This document shows, in pieces, positions 60,508 to 64,000 of a DNA stretch of 64,000 bases. Positions within the stretch are counted from its first letter, which is position 1. Every line of letters starts with the position of its first letter. A program made the translations under genes and the position numbers. The stretch is from an uncultured Roseburia sp. (GTDB lineage: Bacteria; Bacillota; Clostridia; Lachnospirales; Lachnospiraceae): NCBI GenBank assembly GCA_947573605.1, contig CANPGM010000001.1:109818-173817 (forward strand). Reading direction: 5' to 3'. The notes below the pieces were generated by a model. It did not search any database and was not told where the DNA came from. It saw nothing but the letters and a program-made list of their open reading frames with translations.

Positions 60508-62625
60508 TTGGCTGGAAGAGAATATCCATTAGAGAGAACCAGAAATATCGGTATTATGGCTCATATCGATGCGGGTAAGACGACATTGACAGAGCGTATT
60601 TTATACTATACCGGTATTAACTATAAGATTGGTGATACTCATGAAGGTACTGCGACGATGGACTGGATGGAACAGGAGCAGGAAAGAGGTATCACGATCA
60701 CGTCAGCCGCTACTACATGCCACTGGACTTTGGAAGAATTTACAAAACCGAAGGCAGGTGCTTTAGAGCACCGTATCAATATTATTGATACCCCGGGTCA
60801 CGTTGATTTTACTGTAGAGGTAGAGCGTTCGCTCCGTGTACTTGACGGCGCTGTAGGCGTCTTCTGTGCAAAGGGAGGCGTGGAGCCACAGTCAGAGAAT
60901 GTATGGCGTCAGGCTGACACTTATAACGTACCAAGAATGGCATTTATTAATAAGATGGACATCCTGGGTGCGAACTTTTACGGAGCTGTAGATCAGATTC
61001 GTACAAGATTGGGAAAAAATGCAATTGTTCTTGAACTGCCGATTGGCAAGGAAGACACTTTTAAAGGAATCATTGATCTGTTCGAAATGAAAGCGTACCT
61101 TTATAATGACGATAAGGGCGAAGACATTACCGTAACGGATGATCTGGGAGAGATGAAGGATGAAGCGGAGCTTTATCGTTCGGAATTAATCGAAAAGATC
61201 TGTGAGTTGGACGACGATTTAATGATGATGTATCTCGAAGGAGAGGAACCGTCCGTTGAACAGATGAAAAAGGTTTTAAGAACGGCTACCTGCGAGTGTA
61301 CCGCGGTTCCGGTATGCTGCGGTTCCGCCTATAGAAATAAGGGCGTACAGAAGCTTTTGGATGCCGTTATCGAATTTATGCCGGCTCCGACAGATATCCC
61401 TGCAATTAAGGGTACGGATTTGGAAGGCAATGAAGTAGAAAGACATTCTTCCGACGAAGAGCCGTTTTCTGCTTTGGCATTTAAGATTATGGCAGATCCG
61501 TTTGTTGGTAAGCTTGCATTTTTCAGAGTATATTCCGGTACCGTTAATTCCGGTTCCTATGTGTTAAATGCAACAAAGGATAAAAAAGAGCGTGTCGGAC
61601 GTATTCTTCAGATGCATGCGAATAAGAGACAGGAACTTGACAAGGTTTATTCCGGCGATATTGCAGCGGCGGTAGGTTTTAAGTTTACTACTACGGGCGA
61701 TACAATCTGTGATGAACAGCATCCGGTTATCCTGGAGTCCATGGAGTTCCCGGAGCCTGTTATTGAGCTTGCGATTGAGCCGAAGACAAAGGCCGGTCAG
61801 GGTAAGATGGGCGAGGCGCTTGCAAAGCTTGCCGAAGAAGATCCTACTTTCCGTGCGCATACGGATCAGGAGACAGGCCAGACTATTATTGCGGGGATGG
61901 GCGAGCTGCATCTGGAAATTATTGTTGACCGTCTTCTTCGTGAATATAAGGTAGAGGCAAATGTCGGCGCTCCGCAGGTTGCTTATAAGGAAACGTTTAC
62001 GAAGCCGGTAGACGTGGAATACAAATATGCAAAACAGTCGGGTGGACGCGGTCAGTACGGACATTGTAAGGTTAAGTTTGAGCCGATGGATCCGAACGGC
62101 GAAGAGACATTTAAGTTTGAATCTTCCGTTGTCGGCGGTGCGATTCCGAAGGAATATATCCCGGCAGTCGGCGAAGGTATCGAAGAGGCAGCTCAGGCAG
62201 GTATACTTGGCGGATTCCCGGTATTGGGCGTTCATGCGAATGTTTACGACGGTTCTTATCATGAAGTCGATTCCTCGGAAATGGCATTCCATATCGCAGG
62301 ATCGATGGCTTTCAAAGAGGCGATGCATAAGGCAGGCGCCGTATTGCTTGAGCCAATAATGAAGGTAGAGGTTACAATGCCGGAGGAATATATGGGCGAT
62401 GTAATCGGCGATATCAATTCACGCCGCGGACGTATTGAAGGTATGGACGATCTGGGCGGCGGAAAGATTGTACGCGGTTATGTTCCACTTGCGGAGATGT
62501 TCGGATATTCAACTGACTTACGTTCTAAGACACAGGGACGCGGTAACTACTCTATGTTTTTTGATAAGTATGAGCAGGTGCCGAAAAACATTCAGGAAAA
62601 AGTTTTATCGGAAAAAAGCAAATAG
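60508..62625 (+). CDS. fusA: Elongation factor G
   Basis: TTG start with AAGGAGGA 7 nt upstream: [36 protein letters not shown]. Confidence 0.98.
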   Translation: MAGREYPLERTRNIGIMAHIDAGKTTLTERILYYTGINYKIGDTHEGTATMDWMEQEQERGITITSAATTCHWTLEEFTKPKAGALEHRINIIDTPGHVDFTVEVERSLRVLDGAVGVFCAKGGVEPQSENVWRQADTYNVPRMAFINKMDILGANFYGAVDQIRTRLGKNAIVLELPIGKEDTFKGIIDLFEMKAYLYNDDKGEDITVTDDLGEMKDEAELYRSELIEKICELDDDLMMMYLEGEEPSVEQMKKVLRTATCECTAVPVCCGSAYRNKGVQKLLDAVIEFMPAPTDIPAIKGTDLEGNEVERHSSDEEPFSALAFKIMADPFVGKLAFFRVYSGTVNSGSYVLNATKDKKERVGRILQMHANKRQELDKVYSGDIAAAVGFKFTTTGDTICDEQHPVILESMEFPEPVIELAIEPKTKAGQGKMGEALAKLAEEDPTFRAHTDQETGQTIIAGMGELHLEIIVDRLLREYKVEANVGAPQVAYKETFTKPVDVEYKYAKQSGGRGQYGHCKVKFEPMDPNGEETFKFESSVVGGAIPKEYIPAVGEGIEEAAQAGILGGFPVLGVHANVYDGSYHEVDSSEMAFHIAGSMAFKEAMHKAGAVLLEPIMKVEVTMPEEYMGDVIGDINSRRGRIEGMDDLGGGKIVRGYVPLAEMFGYSTDLRSKTQGRGNYSMFFDKYEQVPKNIQEKVLSEKSK

Positions 62626-62635
62626 AATAAAATAA

Positions 62636-62664
62636 CAGATTTCCCTTATTTTATGGGAAATCTG
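62636..62664 (+). other. fusA-tuf intergenic hairpin without a T-tract
   Basis: CAGATTTCCC-TTATTTTAT-GGGAAATCTG. Confidence 0.6.
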
Positions 62665-62770
62665 CTATAAATAGCTTGAAAAAGGCAGGATTATTTTATA
62701 TAATCAAAATTAGCCGAGTTTTAATCAAATATAGCCCGAGAGGGGTATCAGTTTAAGGAGGATATTCAAA

Positions 62771-63958
62771 ATGGCAAAAGCTAAGTTTGAAAGAACAAAA
62801 CCACATTGTAATATTGGTACCATCGGTCACGTAGATCATGGTAAAACAACTTTAACAGCAGCTATTACGAAAGTTTTATCTGAACGTGTTGCAGGTAATA
62901 CAGCTACAGATTTTGAAAATATTGATAAAGCTCCGGAAGAGAGAGAGCGTGGTATCACAATTTCTACTGCACACGTAGAATATGAGACGGATAAGAGACA
63001 TTATGCTCACGTTGACTGCCCGGGACATGCCGACTATGTAAAGAACATGATTACCGGAGCTGCTCAGATGGACGGAGCGATCCTTGTTGTAGCTGCTACT
63101 GACGGTGTTATGGCTCAGACAAAAGAGCACATCTTATTATCCCGTCAGGTAGGCGTACCGTATATCGTTGTTTTCTTAAACAAATGCGATATGGTAGACG
63201 ATCCGGAGTTAATTGAGCTGGTAGAAATGGAAGTTACCGAGCAGTTAGAGGAATATGAGTTCTCAGACTGCCCGATCGTAAAGGGTTCTGCTTTAAAGGC
63301 TCTTGAAGATCCGACCAGCGAGTGGGGCGACAAGATTATGGAATTAATGTCTACAGTTGACGACTATATTCCGGACCCGCAGCGTGATACAGATAAGCCG
63401 TTCTTAATGCCGGTTGAGGACGTATTCACAATTACAGGTCGTGGTACGGTTGCTACAGGCCGTGTTGAGAGAGGTACGTTACACTTAAGCGACGAGCTTG
63501 AGATTCTCGGTGTAAAAGAGGACGTTCAGAAGACTGTTGTTACCGGTATTGAAATGTTCCGTAAGCAGTTAGATGAGGCTATGGCCGGTGATAATATCGG
63601 TGCATTACTTCGTGGTATTAACCGTGACCAGATCGTTCGTGGACAGGTTCTTGCAAAACCGGGTTCTGTAACCTGCCACAGAAAGTTTACTGCTCAGGTT
63701 TACGTTTTAACGAAGGATGAGGGTGGTCGTCATACACCGTTCTTCAACAACTATCGTCCGCAGTTCTATTTCAGAACAACTGACGTTACAGGTGTCTGCA
63801 ATTTACCGGGCGGTACAGAGATGTGTATGCCGGGCGATAATATCGAGATGACGATTGAGCTGATTCATCCGGTAGCTATGGAGCAGGGACTTACGTTTGC
63901 TATTCGTGAGGGTGGTAGGACTGTTGGGTCTGGTCGTGTGGCTACAATCATCGAGTAA
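62771..63958 (+). CDS. tuf: Elongation factor Tu
   Basis: [36 protein letters not shown], complete to stop. Confidence 0.99.
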   Translation: MAKAKFERTKPHCNIGTIGHVDHGKTTLTAAITKVLSERVAGNTATDFENIDKAPEERERGITISTAHVEYETDKRHYAHVDCPGHADYVKNMITGAAQMDGAILVVAATDGVMAQTKEHILLSRQVGVPYIVVFLNKCDMVDDPELIELVEMEVTEQLEEYEFSDCPIVKGSALKALEDPTSEWGDKIMELMSTVDDYIPDPQRDTDKPFLMPVEDVFTITGRGTVATGRVERGTLHLSDELEILGVKEDVQKTVVTGIEMFRKQLDEAMAGDNIGALLRGINRDQIVRGQVLAKPGSVTCHRKFTAQVYVLTKDEGGRHTPFFNNYRPQFYFRTTDVTGVCNLPGGTEMCMPGDNIEMTIELIHPVAMEQGLTFAIREGGRTVGSGRVATIIE

Positions 63959-64000
63959 TTAGTAAAAAGCTAGATTTTATGGGGCTTTCCGAGAAATCGG

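Overview
The window reads as a chromosomal segment of a motile Firmicute, probably Clostridia/Lachnospiraceae-like (inferred from gene content and style; taxonomy not tested). Blocks: (1) 1-18004 (+): a glycan biosynthesis cluster with a WecC-type dehydrogenase, many glycosyltransferases, PIG-L deacetylase, WbqC-like protein, methyltransferase-like protein, fucosyltransferase-like protein, sulfotransferase-like protein, SDR epimerase and an IspD/TarI cytidylyltransferase. A Rossmann-like module recurs in seven proteins. (2) 18023-24534: SsuABC-type ABC transporter, LacI-type regulator, and CysD/CysNC (sulfate to PAPS). (3) 24576-29630: tandem XRE regulators, a hybrid histidine kinase with an apparent N-terminal frameshift at a 9-T tract, and an orphan solute-binding lipoprotein. 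(4) 29743-34410: atypical flagellin-like and FliD-like genes flanking two glycosyltransferases. (5) 34641-46163: rpmG-secE-nusG-rplK-rplA-rplJ-rplL-rpoB-rpoC with an L10 leader. (6) 46225-59045: an IS91-like element, a 2.8k-residue repeat protein, a class-B-like sortase and a BspA-like LRR protein with a PDN tail and a noncanonical sorting signal, lying between rpoC and rpsL. (7) 59092-63958: rpsL-rpsG-fusA-tuf. The strongest new observation is an exact match to the flagellar sigma-28 promoter consensus (TAAA-N15-GCCGATAA) just upstream of the giant surface protein operon, with a second near-perfect copy upstream of the FliD-like gene. This suggests the adhesin/sortase cassette belongs to the motility regulon.
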